Assembly: GCA_024742665.1 (NCBI GenBank)
Contig: JANSYA010000002.1
Coordinates: 62,001-126,000, forward strand
Reading direction: 5' to 3'
DNA length: 64,000 nt
Source: a bacterium
GTDB lineage: Bacteria > Spirochaetota > Leptospiria > Leptospirales > Leptonemataceae
In this document: in pieces, positions 1 to 9,351 of the stretch
Layout: every line of letters starts with the position of its first letter
Numbering within the stretch: position 1 is the stretch's first letter
The notes under the pieces: generated by a model
Databases searched by the model: none
Told to the model about the DNA's origin: nothing
Seen by the model: the letters and a program-made list of their open reading frames with translations, nothing else
Made by a program: the position numbers and the translations under genes

Positions 1-1318
1 AACTCACGTAGTGAGCGGCCGTTTCGATTTCGCGGGCTTCGATCGTGCCTTCGCCCAGTTCCAGCGAGCGATAGACGGACGCCGCTTCGTGATCCCCCAC
101 CCGACGCAAAAACAGTTTCGGAATCGGAAAGAAGGCCAGCTCCGAAGGTTTCGTGGCGAGCACGTCCGAGATTCGCATGAGCAGGTCCGTCGCTTCGAAG
201 GCTTCGAAGTGCGAGCTGAAGTGAAACAGGGTGACCGCTTTCGAATCCGCGGGATCGGAACCATCAAGCGGATTGGCGGCGATAAAGTTTTGCAGCGCCG
301 CGTGGGAATCGATTAGATTGTATTCGATCTTCAGCTCGTCGAGAGCCTTCGAGAGACCCGCGAAAACTTTCGGATGATCGCCGGCGTTCAAGAAAAGGCG
401 CAGCTCTTTCTCTCTTAGCTTGCCCTGTAGCGCGCTTAAGAGATCGGCCACGTATTTGCGCTGGGCCCCGGCGCCGCCGATCGGCAGCAAGATCCGGCGC
501 GTCTTTTTGCTTTCGGCGCGGCGAATGCGCGTTTCGCTGTCGGCGACGGCGTTCGCCGACAGATGCTCCGATACCCAGTGGCCGCCGACGGCCAGCTGAT
601 CCGCAGGCACGCCGAGCTCGCGAAATTTCGCGTAGGCCGCGGGGCCCTGCACGAGATTCAAACAGTCCGGCGCGAGCACGAAGTACTGCGGATAATTATC
701 GGGCACCAGGTTAATCACGTTCTTGAAGCCGGCGCGCACGGCGATCTGGGCGTGCAGCGGATAGGCCGAAATCACCGGCAGCTCTCGCGGCAGATCGGCG
801 ATCAGCGAACCCAGCTCCCGGGCGAGCATATCGGAAAAAAACAGCGAGTTGATATTGCCCCGGGACATCAGCACGCCCCAGGCCCATTCCAACGGTCCGC
901 CGATGTCCGCAGAAATCCGACTGAAAAAACTATAGCCCTGATCAATTTCGCGAATCATATCCGCGCCGGGCGCTTTGACGTTTAACAGATCGTGCAAATA
1001 GACGTTCGGCGTTTTCCCCATCGCATGGGTCGCAACGGCGTACGCAATCCGGTAGTGGCCGTAGCCCATACGCACCGTGCCCGCCACCAGCCCGTCAGCG
1101 GAAATCGCGCCGCCGGTCGCGCCTTCGGGACCGCGCTCCAGAATTTGCAGGCCTGGAACGAAAGGCGATTCTTTTGCGGCCATCGGCACCGTCGCCGCCT
1201 GACTTTCTTCGTCGCCCCCATCGGGAGCGAGAGGATAGCGCATCAGGAGGGCCTGCTTGACTACGCCCAGAGTTTGCGCGGAGATAAGATCGGGCTGCTT
1301 GCCGTAAATTTCTGTCAT
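1..1318 (-). CDS. GT-B glycosyltransferase-like protein, 3' end cut by window edge
   Basis: Reading the minus strand from the ATG at 1318 gives an open frame (begins MTEIYGKQPDLIS) of about 439 codons that runs off the left edge, so the C-terminus is missing. I do not recognise a named family with confidence. The middle has a GGAGAQRKY stretch like the nucleotide-binding glycine loop of MurG/MGDG-synthase-type GT-B enzymes. Before it is a pattern (APDCLN, then LGVPADQLAVGGHWV) resembling the inter-domain region of those enzymes. No signal peptide or membrane segment is visible. A cytoplasmic or peripheral glycosyltransferase-like role is inference from fold-level motifs. The gene is divergent from the next gene across a long gap. 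Confidence 0.6.
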   Translation of the reverse strand, partial: MTEIYGKQPDLISAQTLGVVKQALLMRYPLAPDGGDEESQAATVPMAAKESPFVPGLQILERGPEGATGGAISADGLVAGTVRMGYGHYRIAYAVATHAMGKTPNVYLHDLLNVKAPGADMIREIDQGYSFFSRISADIGGPLEWAWGVLMSRGNINSLFFSDMLARELGSLIADLPRELPVISAYPLHAQIAVRAGFKNVINLVPDNYPQYFVLAPDCLNLVQGPAAYAKFRELGVPADQLAVGGHWVSEHLSANAVADSETRIRRAESKKTRRILLPIGGAGAQRKYVADLLSALQGKLREKELRLFLNAGDHPKVFAGLSKALDELKIEYNLIDSHAALQNFIAANPLDGSDPADSKAVTLFHFSSHFEAFEATDLLMRISDVLATKPSELAFFPIPKLFLRRVGDHEAASVYRSLELGEGTIEAREIETAAHYVS

Positions 1319-2011
1319 GTTTCGCCTTCGGGATCGTCGGAAGATTCCCCGGGCCCGGTCTAAGATCCGCGCAAATTTTTCAGAAAGCCGTTTTAGCACG
1401 ATCATTCGGACTGCGGGGAGCGACACAAGGCGCCGATCTCGACCCGGGATTCCCGCCATCTGTAGTGATTCCAGATGGGCCCGCAACCTACTTTTTGACG
1501 TCCAACTGTTGGATTTTTCAAACCGCGCGCAGGACCCGTCCGAGGGCTCGCGGCAAATTGCTAATATTTTTTTATATTCCTGCAAGCCGCGGCATTCTCG
1601 CACGAACGAGTCGAATCAAAAAATACCATCACAGAACGAATTATGAACCCCTCGAATCGACAACAATATCGTCGCCCGCGGCGCTGAGCGTGCGCAGCGC
1701 GCTCGAAGCTCCGGGGACGCTGCTGAACCGCCAGGTTTAGAACAGCAGCCAGCTGCATGACAATATCCGGCAGATCGAACACCAGGCCGGAGAATTGCGC
1801 CGACTGGCCGTAGATTGAACTCTGAAAATCTTAAGAGCTGCGACAGAGTTCAAATCGTACACAATTGGCTTAATTCATATAAGTCATGGCAGCACTATTT
1901 AAGTTTTCGACAATATCATATTTTTGCCTTTCCATCTCATTTCTGAACGTCTAATCTGACACCCAGACGGCCCGCTGGTTGTGGAAACCACTCCGGGTCC
2001 GGGAGTCAGCA
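1319..2011. other. Long AT-richer intergenic region with possible gene remnant
   Basis: This 0.7 kb stretch has no convincing intact gene. The frames present have poor codon structure for this genome. Around 1690-1805 one plus frame reads like coding sequence broken by a stop: it ends LLNRQV, stop, then NSSQLHDNIRQIEHQAGELR and a stop near 1816. The amphipathic heptad-like character would fit the C-terminal end of a chemoreceptor-like or coiled-coil protein, but it is too short to assign. The segment 1815-1960 is unusually AT-rich and probably carries the promoter of the downstream phosphatase gene. Confidence 0.4.
1815..1853. repeat. Perfect 10-bp inverted repeat, 19-nt loop
   Basis: TTGAACTCTG at 1815-1824 is the exact reverse complement of CAGAGTTCAA at 1844-1853. 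It lies just after the possible gene remnant and before the AT-rich leader of the PP2C phosphatase gene. It could be a terminator stem for the remnant, although no T-run follows directly, or a regulator binding site. Confidence 0.45.
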
Positions 2012-3304
2012 GTGCAAACCTCGACCGAGCTTCCCATCTCTATCCCCATCGCAAGCCCGATCGCGACCCGGACCGGGTCGTCGGTGCTAATCATCGACGA
2101 CAGCAAGTTAAATCGGCACGTCCTTTCGGACCTCCTGCGGGAATCCGGCCACCGCGTTACGGCGGTCGGCGATCCCGAAAGCGCTCTGGCGGCTCTCGGG
2201 CGGCATTCCTTCGATCTGATCCTGCTCGATCTCGTGCTGCCCGGCGTGCAGGGCAGCGATTTTCTGGAGCGCCTGCTGGCGGACGAAGCCACCCGGGATA
2301 CGCCGATCGTCGTGGTCAGCGGCGTCGATCGTCTGGACGCGGCGGCCCGCTGCATTGAACTGGGCGCGGCGGACTTTCTCTTAAAACCAATCGAACCGGT
2401 GTTACTGCGAGCCCGCACGAACGCCTGCCTGGAACAGCGCCATCTGCGCCTGAAGGAACGCGAATATCTGGCCCGGATTCAGGCGGAGAACGATCGCAAG
2501 GCCGCCGAAATCGAACACGCCCGCCAGATTCAGATGTCGATGCTGCCGGCATCGCCGCCGGACAACCCCCTGCTGGAAATCGCGGCGCGCCAGTTTTGCG
2601 CCAGCGAAGTCGGCGGCGACTATTACGATTTTTTTCAGCGCCAGACCCCGGAAGGCGAAAGCCTGCTGTGCGCCATCGGCGACGCGACCGGCCACGGCGT
2701 CGGCGCCGGCGGCATGGTCGCCATGACGAAGGCGCTGCTGCTGGCCCTGAACGGCGGCCCCGATTTGCCGCCGCTCTGCGAAGAGATGAACCGGATCATG
2801 GTGCGCTCGGGCCTGCGCGAAGAAAGCAATATGGCTCTCATGCTGCTGGAGTTTTGCGAGATGCAGGCTTCCCCCGGCGAAGCCCGGCGTCTGAACGTTC
2901 GGGCGACCGGCGGATCCATGCCGCCGATCTATATTCTAAAAAGCAACGTCGACGCGAGCGACGAAAACGGCATGCGCACTGCTCCCGCCCGCCTGGAACA
3001 GATTCAAATCTGCGGCGTGCCCCTGGGTCTGATCGACTTCGACGACATTACGTACGACGATATTCGCTTCGAAGTCGGCGCGGGAGACGTGATCGTGCTG
3101 CTTTCGGATGGGCTGCCCGAGATGATGAACCCCGCCGACGAGATGCTCGACTACGATCGTCTGGAAGAGCGACTCACCTGGATCGATCCGACCGCGTCCG
3201 TCGAAAAGATATTGGGCGATGTGCTGCGCATAGGCGACGACTGGGCCGAAGGCGAAGCCCTGAAAGACGATATGACTGCCGTGATCCTGAAAGTCCGCGC
3301 CTGA
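2012..3304 (+). CDS. Receiver-domain PP2C (RsbU/SpoIIE-type) serine phosphatase
   Basis: A two-domain cytoplasmic signalling protein. The N-terminal receiver has the acidic pair in VLIIDDS, a phospho-acceptor Asp in LLDLVLPG (about residue 73) and the Lys in LLKP. A short coiled linker (ERQ/EIEHARQIQMSMLP) leads to a PP2C-type phosphatase domain with metal-binding motifs EVGGDYYDF, IGDATGHG, LLSDGLPE and DDMTAV. In this family a phosphorelay signal controls dephosphorylation of an anti-sigma antagonist or similar partner; the partner is not visible nearby. Start choice: GTG at 2012 has GGGAG six bases upstream. A TTG at 1979 would add 11 residues but has no ribosome site. Confidence 0.9.
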   Translation: MQTSTELPISIPIASPIATRTGSSVLIIDDSKLNRHVLSDLLRESGHRVTAVGDPESALAALGRHSFDLILLDLVLPGVQGSDFLERLLADEATRDTPIVVVSGVDRLDAAARCIELGAADFLLKPIEPVLLRARTNACLEQRHLRLKEREYLARIQAENDRKAAEIEHARQIQMSMLPASPPDNPLLEIAARQFCASEVGGDYYDFFQRQTPEGESLLCAIGDATGHGVGAGGMVAMTKALLLALNGGPDLPPLCEEMNRIMVRSGLREESNMALMLLEFCEMQASPGEARRLNVRATGGSMPPIYILKSNVDASDENGMRTAPARLEQIQICGVPLGLIDFDDITYDDIRFEVGAGDVIVLLSDGLPEMMNPADEMLDYDRLEERLTWIDPTASVEKILGDVLRIGDDWAEGEALKDDMTAVILKVRA

Positions 3305-3386
3305 TGCGGCCCTAACGTAAATCTCATACAGATTTTTCCGGCCCCTCACACCGCGACCGCATTCCCCGCTTGCCAGGGCGGTCGGC

Positions 3387-5510
3387 GTGGCTGATCCTGT
3401 CCGCGAAATGAGCGATTCGGCGGCCACCGAAAGTCTGGTAAATGAACCCCAGTTTCTGAGCAAGGACTCGGCCGAACGCCTCTTTCGCGTCCAGGATACC
3501 GAAGGCCAGTCGCCCGACTTCGTCGAAAATCGGGACCTGCTCGCCGAAATCTACGAAACCATCCACAATCTCACCACCGTCGCCTACGAAAAGGGAACTC
3601 TGGAATTTCCCGACACCGGCGAAGTGTACCGGGCCTTCACGGGCGCCCGGCGCGAACGCGGCAATCGCAAAGCGCTGCCGGACTCCGAAGAATTTCGCGG
3701 ACTGCTGGCCATACTCGCCGGCCAGTCCTCGCCGCTCATTCATTTTATACGCGAGATTAACTTCGACAAAGGCGAATTTAAGATCAAGACGCGCTACGCG
3801 ACGCCTTCCAGCAGCAAAGAAAACGCCATTCGCCGGGCCTACCAGACTTCCCTGATCAAATCGGGGCTGATGATTCGCGGAGCCATGCAGGAGGGCGCGA
3901 CGACGACCGCCTGGGGCGAGGTGCAGAGCGCCATCAAAACCGCGGGCGGCCTGGCCGAGCTGAGCGTTCCGTACAAAGCCGAACGCGCCGATTTATTATT
4001 GCGTAATCTATTTTTGCGACCGCCCGCGGGCGCCGACGCCCTGCAGCAGGGCCACTACCAGAAAATCAATCAGGAACAGCGGCTCTGGTTGTACGTGCCG
4101 CTGATTAAAGATCTACAGAAGAGCGGCGTGTTGCGCGTCGTCTTGAACAACGACCTGCGCGAATCGGATACGAAGAACTTCGCCAGGCTGCCGGACTTTA
4201 TCTATTTCTACGAAGCCGACAAGATCAAAGCGCGCTACATGAATCTGTGTCTGTTTTTGACGACCGACAGTCTCGGCAAGTACGGCGAGCTGTCGCTCTT
4301 CTCGGAAGCCCACGCCGCGCGCAGCGAACCGGAAGCCTTATTCGAGGCCGGCGGCAAGCTCGTCGAAAGCATTTTGAAAAATATAAAAGGCGGCGGCAAA
4401 CAGCCTTCGGCCGCCGAGGCGGAAGTTTTCGCGGAGGCCCTGAAGCTCGCCGAGATCGTGCGCAAGCAGCTCGAAAAGAAGGCCCAGGACGACGAACAAA
4501 AGGCCCTGAGCACAATCGCCGACGGAGTTCGCAAACAGGAAAATCTCGTGGAGATCTATCGACGCGGGCAGCGGCTGCGCTTCGAAGAAAAATTTCTGCG
4601 GCGTTTCCTGGCCGATCAAATTCCCAACATGTTAATCGGAACCGTGCCGCCCAGGCAAACTCTGGGCTACGGCAAAAATACGCCCCTCGAAGAATTCGAG
4701 CGCGTCTTCGCCCTGGCCAAAAACACCGCGGCCACGACCGCAGCCATCGACATGGCCCTCGATATATTCAACAAATCGGGCGACGATTTCTTTCTGAATC
4801 TGATCGAAGAGATTCTCGACCTGGATCGCACGAGCGAAACGAAACTCCAGCAATATACCTCGCCGGTTTCGATTCTGAAGCTCAAAGAAGCGCTGAAAGC
4901 CGGTTATACTCGCGAGCTGCCCTTCTGGCGCAGGCTGTGGCTGATGTTGACCGGCGGCGAAGTCGATCCCCGTGATATTCTCGAAGCGAAAACCAGGCGT
5001 CTGGCCGAAGCCGAGAAACGCATTCAGCGTCATCGAGACGCCTCGGCCGCCGGCAAACGCAGCGACGCTCAGCGAGCGATCAAAGAACGCGCCCGGGAAA
5101 ACATGGGCGATAAGAAAGGCAGCGAACGCGAGACGATGCAGAAGATGCTGCAGTACATCGATAGCAGCTGGCAGAAGAACAGCTTCCCCGGCCGCAGCGC
5201 TCTGCGCGCCGAAAAAAGTCTCGGCAGCCGTTTTTATATCGATAAGATTTTGGACGGCGTTGACGGCGGCGGCGCGGGCTATAGCGATATCCTGCGAATT
5301 CCGGTTCAGAACGAAGACGGCGGAATTTATATTACGAAATCTTTCTTACAACAAAAGGGCCCGTCGGTCAAAAAGTCTTACGACCAGAAGATCGACGAGC
5401 TGATCCCGATTCTAACCGGCACGAAGATCGACGAAGTTCGCAAAGGCGCGGCGCGCCGCAACCATATGCTCTACAGCGCGATCGTCAAATTCATGGAAAA
5501 TCGCAAATAA
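3387..5510 (+). CDS. Large conserved-looking protein of unknown function
   Basis: A 707-residue, highly charged, mostly helical protein without signal peptide. I do not recognise it firmly; length and style recall spirochaete-restricted unknown families such as DUF5312, but this is a guess. It contains long charged helices (about 300-400 and 530-600), an aromatic patch FWRRLWLMLTGG near residue 515 that could touch a membrane, and a C-terminus ending FMENRK. It lies 82 bp after the PP2C gene in the same direction and may be co-transcribed. Start: GTG 3387 has AGGG upstream at a reasonable distance; ATG 3408 (MSDSAATES) is an alternative. Confidence 0.75.
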   Translation: MADPVREMSDSAATESLVNEPQFLSKDSAERLFRVQDTEGQSPDFVENRDLLAEIYETIHNLTTVAYEKGTLEFPDTGEVYRAFTGARRERGNRKALPDSEEFRGLLAILAGQSSPLIHFIREINFDKGEFKIKTRYATPSSSKENAIRRAYQTSLIKSGLMIRGAMQEGATTTAWGEVQSAIKTAGGLAELSVPYKAERADLLLRNLFLRPPAGADALQQGHYQKINQEQRLWLYVPLIKDLQKSGVLRVVLNNDLRESDTKNFARLPDFIYFYEADKIKARYMNLCLFLTTDSLGKYGELSLFSEAHAARSEPEALFEAGGKLVESILKNIKGGGKQPSAAEAEVFAEALKLAEIVRKQLEKKAQDDEQKALSTIADGVRKQENLVEIYRRGQRLRFEEKFLRRFLADQIPNMLIGTVPPRQTLGYGKNTPLEEFERVFALAKNTAATTAAIDMALDIFNKSGDDFFLNLIEEILDLDRTSETKLQQYTSPVSILKLKEALKAGYTRELPFWRRLWLMLTGGEVDPRDILEAKTRRLAEAEKRIQRHRDASAAGKRSDAQRAIKERARENMGDKKGSERETMQKMLQYIDSSWQKNSFPGRSALRAEKSLGSRFYIDKILDGVDGGGAGYSDILRIPVQNEDGGIYITKSFLQQKGPSVKKSYDQKIDELIPILTGTKIDEVRKGAARRNHMLYSAIVKFMENRK

Positions 5511-5531
5511 GCACGCGCGCCGCAATCGAAC

Positions 5532-5996
5532 TCAATCGTTGACTTCCGTCGCGATCGGCTGCTTCGACTTCGCATAGTTCGCGTCGCCCTGTTTGATAAA
5601 GCCGGCGCGATTCCGGTTCCAGTTTTTCGCCACGCCGCTGTTATAGTTCAGATACAGCTTGCCGCCATGAATCGCGAAGACCGTCGGATCGCTTGGAAAG
5701 AAATCGTCTTTCTCGGCGATGCCCCAGGCGCAGTAGCCGCCGTACTGCGGCGCGTACTTCGCCGGATTGGCTTCGAATAATTTTTTGTGATTCGCGTTCG
5801 CGAAATTCCAGGTCTTACCCAGATATTGCGCCTGGAACTGAGACTTACCCTTCACGGCTTTGTTCATCGTAAAATAGGCGACCGTATCGTAACCGGCCAG
5901 CGCCACGCCGCCCTGTTCCGCCTGCAGCGCCGACGTCGCTCCCAGGGCGAGAGACACCGCGATGGCGAGGCTCAGGCTAAAGTTTTTAAATAGCAT
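5532..5996 (-). CDS. Secreted YHS-domain protein
   Basis: About 154 residues with a cleavable signal peptide (hydrophobic LSLAIAVSLALGATSA, cut near ALQA). The mature part is a YHS-type domain: VALAGYDTVAYF, a conserved NFANANHKKLFEANPAKYAP segment, and GYCAWG. Family members are small periplasmic or exported domains often linked to metal handling, but no metal ligand beyond the single Cys is obvious here. Start: ATG 5996 has GGAG upstream; the ATG at 6008 lacks one. The gene converges on the unknown 707-residue gene with a 21-bp gap. Confidence 0.85.
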   Translation of the reverse strand: MLFKNFSLSLAIAVSLALGATSALQAEQGGVALAGYDTVAYFTMNKAVKGKSQFQAQYLGKTWNFANANHKKLFEANPAKYAPQYGGYCAWGIAEKDDFFPSDPTVFAIHGGKLYLNYNSGVAKNWNRNRAGFIKQGDANYAKSKQPIATEVND

Positions 5997-6241
5997 TCTG
6001 TGCTCCATATACTGATTCAGTCGATTGAAGAGCCCGGACGTTACCCATTTTTTTACAGCCCGGCCATCTTAAATCCCGCAAAGAAATGCGACCGACACGT
6101 AACTTTCCCGGACAGCGCTCGTCGTCGAAATCAGAAGCCAGCGGCGGGCCGCGAACGAAGGCCGCCCCGACGACGACAGGCCGAGGCCCAAGCCCGGATT
6201 TATTGCTTGTCCCGCACCCCGGCCGCCGAAAGCTCAGTCGC

Positions 6242-6919
6242 ATGAAGCAGTCGAATATAATCGCGCCCTCCATTCTCTCCGCGGACTTCGCGCGCCTGGG
6301 ACCGGACGTGACCGAAGTCTTAGACGCCGGCGCGGACTGGGTGCACTTCGACGTAATGGACAACCACTACGTTCCGAATTTAACCGTCGGTCCGCTGGTG
6401 TGTTCGGCCCTGCGCAAGCACGGCATCACCGCGCCGATTGACGTGCACTTAATGGTCACGCCCGTCGACGCCATCGCCCAGGACTTCGCGAAGGCCGGCG
6501 CCTCTTCGATTCTGTTTCATCCCGAAGCGTCGCACCACGTCGACCGCACGCTTCAGCTGATTCGCGACCAGGGCTGCCAGTCGGGTCTGGTCTTCAATCC
6601 CACGACCTCTCTCGATTATTTGAAGTACGCCCTCGACAAAGTCGACATCGTTTTGCTGATGACCGTCAATCCCGGCTTCGGCGGGCAGAAATTCATCGAA
6701 ACGGCCTTGCCGAAGATTGAAGAAGCGCGCGCCCTGATCGACCAGAGCGGACGCGAAATTCGTCTGTCCGTCGACGGCGGCGTAAAACGCGAAAACATCC
6801 AGGCGGTCGCGCGGGCCGGCGCGGATACTTTCGTTATGGGCTCCGGCATTTTCGAAGTCGGTCCCGGTAAGTACAAAGATCGCATCGACGAATACCGCGA
6901 GCTGCTGGCGAAAGCCTGA
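6242..6919 (+). CDS. rpe: Ribulose-phosphate 3-epimerase
   Basis: A 225-residue TIM-barrel enzyme interconverting ribulose-5-phosphate and xylulose-5-phosphate in the pentose phosphate pathway. Hallmarks are [14 protein letters not shown] at the N-terminus, [12 protein letters not shown] (metal-binding His/Asp), [18 protein letters not shown] and the phosphate-binding LSVDGGV...GADTFVMGS. The length matches the family. The frame is open further upstream, but the ATG at 6242 gives the canonical N-terminus and the upstream extension is Arg-rich non-coding-like sequence. It appears to be a stand-alone gene. Confidence 0.97.
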   Translation: MKQSNIIAPSILSADFARLGPDVTEVLDAGADWVHFDVMDNHYVPNLTVGPLVCSALRKHGITAPIDVHLMVTPVDAIAQDFAKAGASSILFHPEASHHVDRTLQLIRDQGCQSGLVFNPTTSLDYLKYALDKVDIVLLMTVNPGFGGQKFIETALPKIEEARALIDQSGREIRLSVDGGVKRENIQAVARAGADTFVMGSGIFEVGPGKYKDRIDEYRELLAKA

Positions 6920-6976
6920 CGCGCGGCGACCGCGTGGACCGACCCGCGAATTAAAAAAAGTGTAAAGATGTATACA

Positions 6977-6990
6977 CCCGGTCGACCGGG
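6977..6990. promoter_or_regulatory. Perfect 14-bp palindrome upstream of hydrolase gene
   Basis: CCCGGTCGACCGGG is its own reverse complement. It follows an A-rich segment (TTAAAAAAAGTGTAAAGATGTATACA) that could hold a promoter, 49 bases before the hydrolase start. A two-copy tandem of TTCTGATTCA (7009-7028) and the Shine-Dalgarno AGGAGA lie between it and the ATG. It is plausible as an operator; no cognate regulator is identified. Confidence 0.35.
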
Positions 6991-7038
6991 GCCGGCGAAT
7001 CATGCTATTTCTGATTCATTCTGATTCAGGAGAAAAAC

Positions 7039-7953
7039 ATGAACGCAAACACTGCTCGGGCTCAAACCGCCGCCGCAAAGCAGCAGAGTCCGAAGACTCA
7101 AATTCTTGAAACGTCTGTCGGCCCGATCGAATACTACGAAGCCGGCGAGCGCGAAAATCCCACGCTGCTCTTCGTACACGGCCTCTTTACCAATATGCAT
7201 CTGTGGCGCAAGATCGTGCCGGAGCTCAGCCGCCACTATCATTGTATTGTGCCGACTCTGCCCTTCGGCGCGCATAGCGTAGCGGTACGCGAAGACGTGG
7301 ATCTTTCACCGCCGGCTCTGGCCAATCTACTCTTCGAAATCATTGAAGATCCGACGCTTTCGCTTGCAGACGTGACGCTGATCGCCAACGACACCGGCGG
7401 CGCCCTGACCCAGCTGGCTCTCGCCGAGCGCCCCGAACATCCCGCTCTACGCAGCGTGATCTTTACGAACTGCGACGCCTTCGAAGTCTTTCCGCCGGCG
7501 CGCTTCATCTATCTGCGCTGGATTTCGCATATGCCCGCATTCATAGCGACGATCCTCGCCTGGCAGATGCGCCTGGATCTCGTGCGCCGCCTGCCTTTCG
7601 CCCTGGGCGGTCTGACGAAGTACCGCCTCTCGCGCGAAACACTGGAGCGCTACGCCGGCCCCTTTTCGAAGAACGCGCGCGTGCGAAAGAATACGACGAA
7701 GATCATGCGCGACATCCACCCGCGCTATACTCTCGCCGCCGCGCCGAAACTCTCGGCCTTTCGCCGGCCGGTGCTGCTGGCCTGGGCGCCGGAGGACAAA
7801 CTCTTTCCCCTGCGTCTGGCGGAAGGCCTGGCGGAGATCTTTCCCGACAGCGCGACGAAGCTGGTTCCCGACTCCGGCACGTTTATTCCAGAGGATCAAC
7901 CGGAAGCTTTGATCAAGATCGTGCGAGATTTCGTGCCGACGAGCGTGCCCTGA
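7039..7953 (+). CDS. Alpha/beta hydrolase with Asp nucleophile and no catalytic His
   Basis: A 304-residue alpha/beta hydrolase: oxyanion segment FVHGLFTNMHLW, nucleophile elbow LIANDTGGAL and a PEDKLFP loop. The nucleophile position is Asp (D118), as in haloalkane and fluoroacetate dehalogenases. The usual C-terminal GHFIPEDQPE has become GTFIPEDQPE, with Thr281 where the catalytic His should be. So the fold is clear but the reaction is not; activity may be altered, single-turnover or lost. The start is well supported by AGGAGA upstream. It is monocistronic between rpe and the convergent AraC gene. Confidence 0.85.
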   Translation: MNANTARAQTAAAKQQSPKTQILETSVGPIEYYEAGERENPTLLFVHGLFTNMHLWRKIVPELSRHYHCIVPTLPFGAHSVAVREDVDLSPPALANLLFEIIEDPTLSLADVTLIANDTGGALTQLALAERPEHPALRSVIFTNCDAFEVFPPARFIYLRWISHMPAFIATILAWQMRLDLVRRLPFALGGLTKYRLSRETLERYAGPFSKNARVRKNTTKIMRDIHPRYTLAAAPKLSAFRRPVLLAWAPEDKLFPLRLAEGLAEIFPDSATKLVPDSGTFIPEDQPEALIKIVRDFVPTSVP

Positions 7954-7997
7954 GCGGCGCGAACGAAATCGACACGGCGCGGATCGGATCGGATCGA

Positions 7998-9302
7998 TTA
8001 TTGCGGGGCGGTGACGCGTCGAACGGCGGAACGTCGAAAGGCGATCGGCGTCGTGCCCGTATACTTCGCGAAGGCGGCGTTGAACGAAGCGCGATTGTTA
8101 AAGCCGACAGCAAAGGCGATCGAAAGCACAGTGTCATCGCTTTCGCGCAGCAGATCGCAGGCGGCCTGCACCCGGTATTCATTGACCATCGTATGAAAGC
8201 TTTTGCCCAGGCGATCGTTCAAGAATTCCGACAGCTGATGATGGCTCATACCCAGATCCGCCGCCAGCGCGCCCAGAGTTAAATCGTCGCGCAGGTACGG
8301 TCGCGCTTCGCGCATTTCGCGGTCGAGTCGTTCGGCGACGCGATCTGTATCGAGTCCGGCCAGGCGCGTCTTGCGATAGCGCGACCGTCGACCGGCTTCG
8401 AAGAGCCGATCAAAATAGGAGGGATAAGCGCGATCCACGAAATATAAAAAGCAAACCGTGCCCGTGATCAACAGCGCCGTTAAGCGGGCCAGCTCAATAT
8501 AGCCGGCCAGAGCGCCGAGGCCGACCAGAGCGATCAAAGCCGCGCCCAGGGCCAGAATCGCCGTCAACCAGCGAAAGCTATTCGCAGCAGTCGAGGCTTC
8601 CAAATCAGCAGGCAGCTTCGCGCCGGAAGCGGCGAAGAACATCGCCGGGCGAAAGACGTCCCTCAAATTCCATAGCACCGGAAGCGTATAGGCGACGATC
8701 GAAGCCTCGGACGCGAAAGCCAGAACGTACACCACCGGCGACTCCGCGAAAGATCCCGTGCGAAAGACAGTCAGAAACGCGATGTGCGGATCCAGAGCAT
8801 CGAATGATTCAGCTCCGGCAATCGCCGCCCGCAGCAGCTCGCCGACCGCACGATCGTCAAGCAGATAGTAGGGCGTTAACAAAAGCAGCGCCATTAAGGG
8901 CAGCGCGAAGTGCGCGAGATGTTTACGACGCAAACGAAAGCCTTCGGCTTCGATTCCCGTTCGCGCACGAAAAAATAAATACAGCAGGGGCCCGATGCAG
9001 AAGACCGCCGGTAATTCCATCCAGATCAACGCCGGCGAACGCATCAGCACGCCGCTGAAGGCCAGGCTCTGATGAAATAAAAACCAGGCGATGCAGGCGC
9101 ACAGGGCGAAGAAAATCCCGTTGCGCAGGCGAACGCCGGCGAATTCCGCGACGTCAAGCCGGTCGCGACGGCTTTCGCCGCGGCCGGCCAACAAAATACC
9201 GATGCCCAGCACCAGAGCGAGACCCGCTCCGAAAAAGGCCCAGGCGGCGACAAACAGATCGTATATGCGGATCGCGTCGAGACTGTTCGCGGCCGAGGGC
9301 AT
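7998..9302 (-). CDS. Membrane-anchored AraC-family transcriptional regulator
   Basis: About 434 residues. The N-terminal two-thirds holds around seven hydrophobic helices with short loops; the C-terminal ~110 residues form an AraC-type double helix-turn-helix (LTLGALAADLGMSHHQLSEFLN, then VLSIAFAVGFNNRASFNAAF). This layout, a 7-8 TM sensor fused to AraC, is common in Leptospiraceae and other Bacteroidetes/spirochaete genomes. It is divergent from the catalase gene and may regulate it (inference). Start: ATG 9302 avoids overlap. The ATG at 9353 would share the CATG at 9351-9354 with the catalase start, leaving no promoter space; neither has a strong ribosome site. Confidence 0.88.
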   Translation of the reverse strand: MPSAANSLDAIRIYDLFVAAWAFFGAGLALVLGIGILLAGRGESRRDRLDVAEFAGVRLRNGIFFALCACIAWFLFHQSLAFSGVLMRSPALIWMELPAVFCIGPLLYLFFRARTGIEAEGFRLRRKHLAHFALPLMALLLLTPYYLLDDRAVGELLRAAIAGAESFDALDPHIAFLTVFRTGSFAESPVVYVLAFASEASIVAYTLPVLWNLRDVFRPAMFFAASGAKLPADLEASTAANSFRWLTAILALGAALIALVGLGALAGYIELARLTALLITGTVCFLYFVDRAYPSYFDRLFEAGRRSRYRKTRLAGLDTDRVAERLDREMREARPYLRDDLTLGALAADLGMSHHQLSEFLNDRLGKSFHTMVNEYRVQAACDLLRESDDTVLSIAFAVGFNNRASFNAAFAKYTGTTPIAFRRSAVRRVTAPQ

Positions 9303-9351
9303 GGCCCATAAAAACCATTGCCCTGCTGGAATGGCAAAACAAAAATGCGCC

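Noticed and set aside
1317-1740. Overlapping plus-strand frames after the first gene
   Set aside because: Arg/Ser-rich with no recognisable motif, poor codon use and no ribosome sites; treated as intergenic, with only the 3' part noted as a possible remnant.
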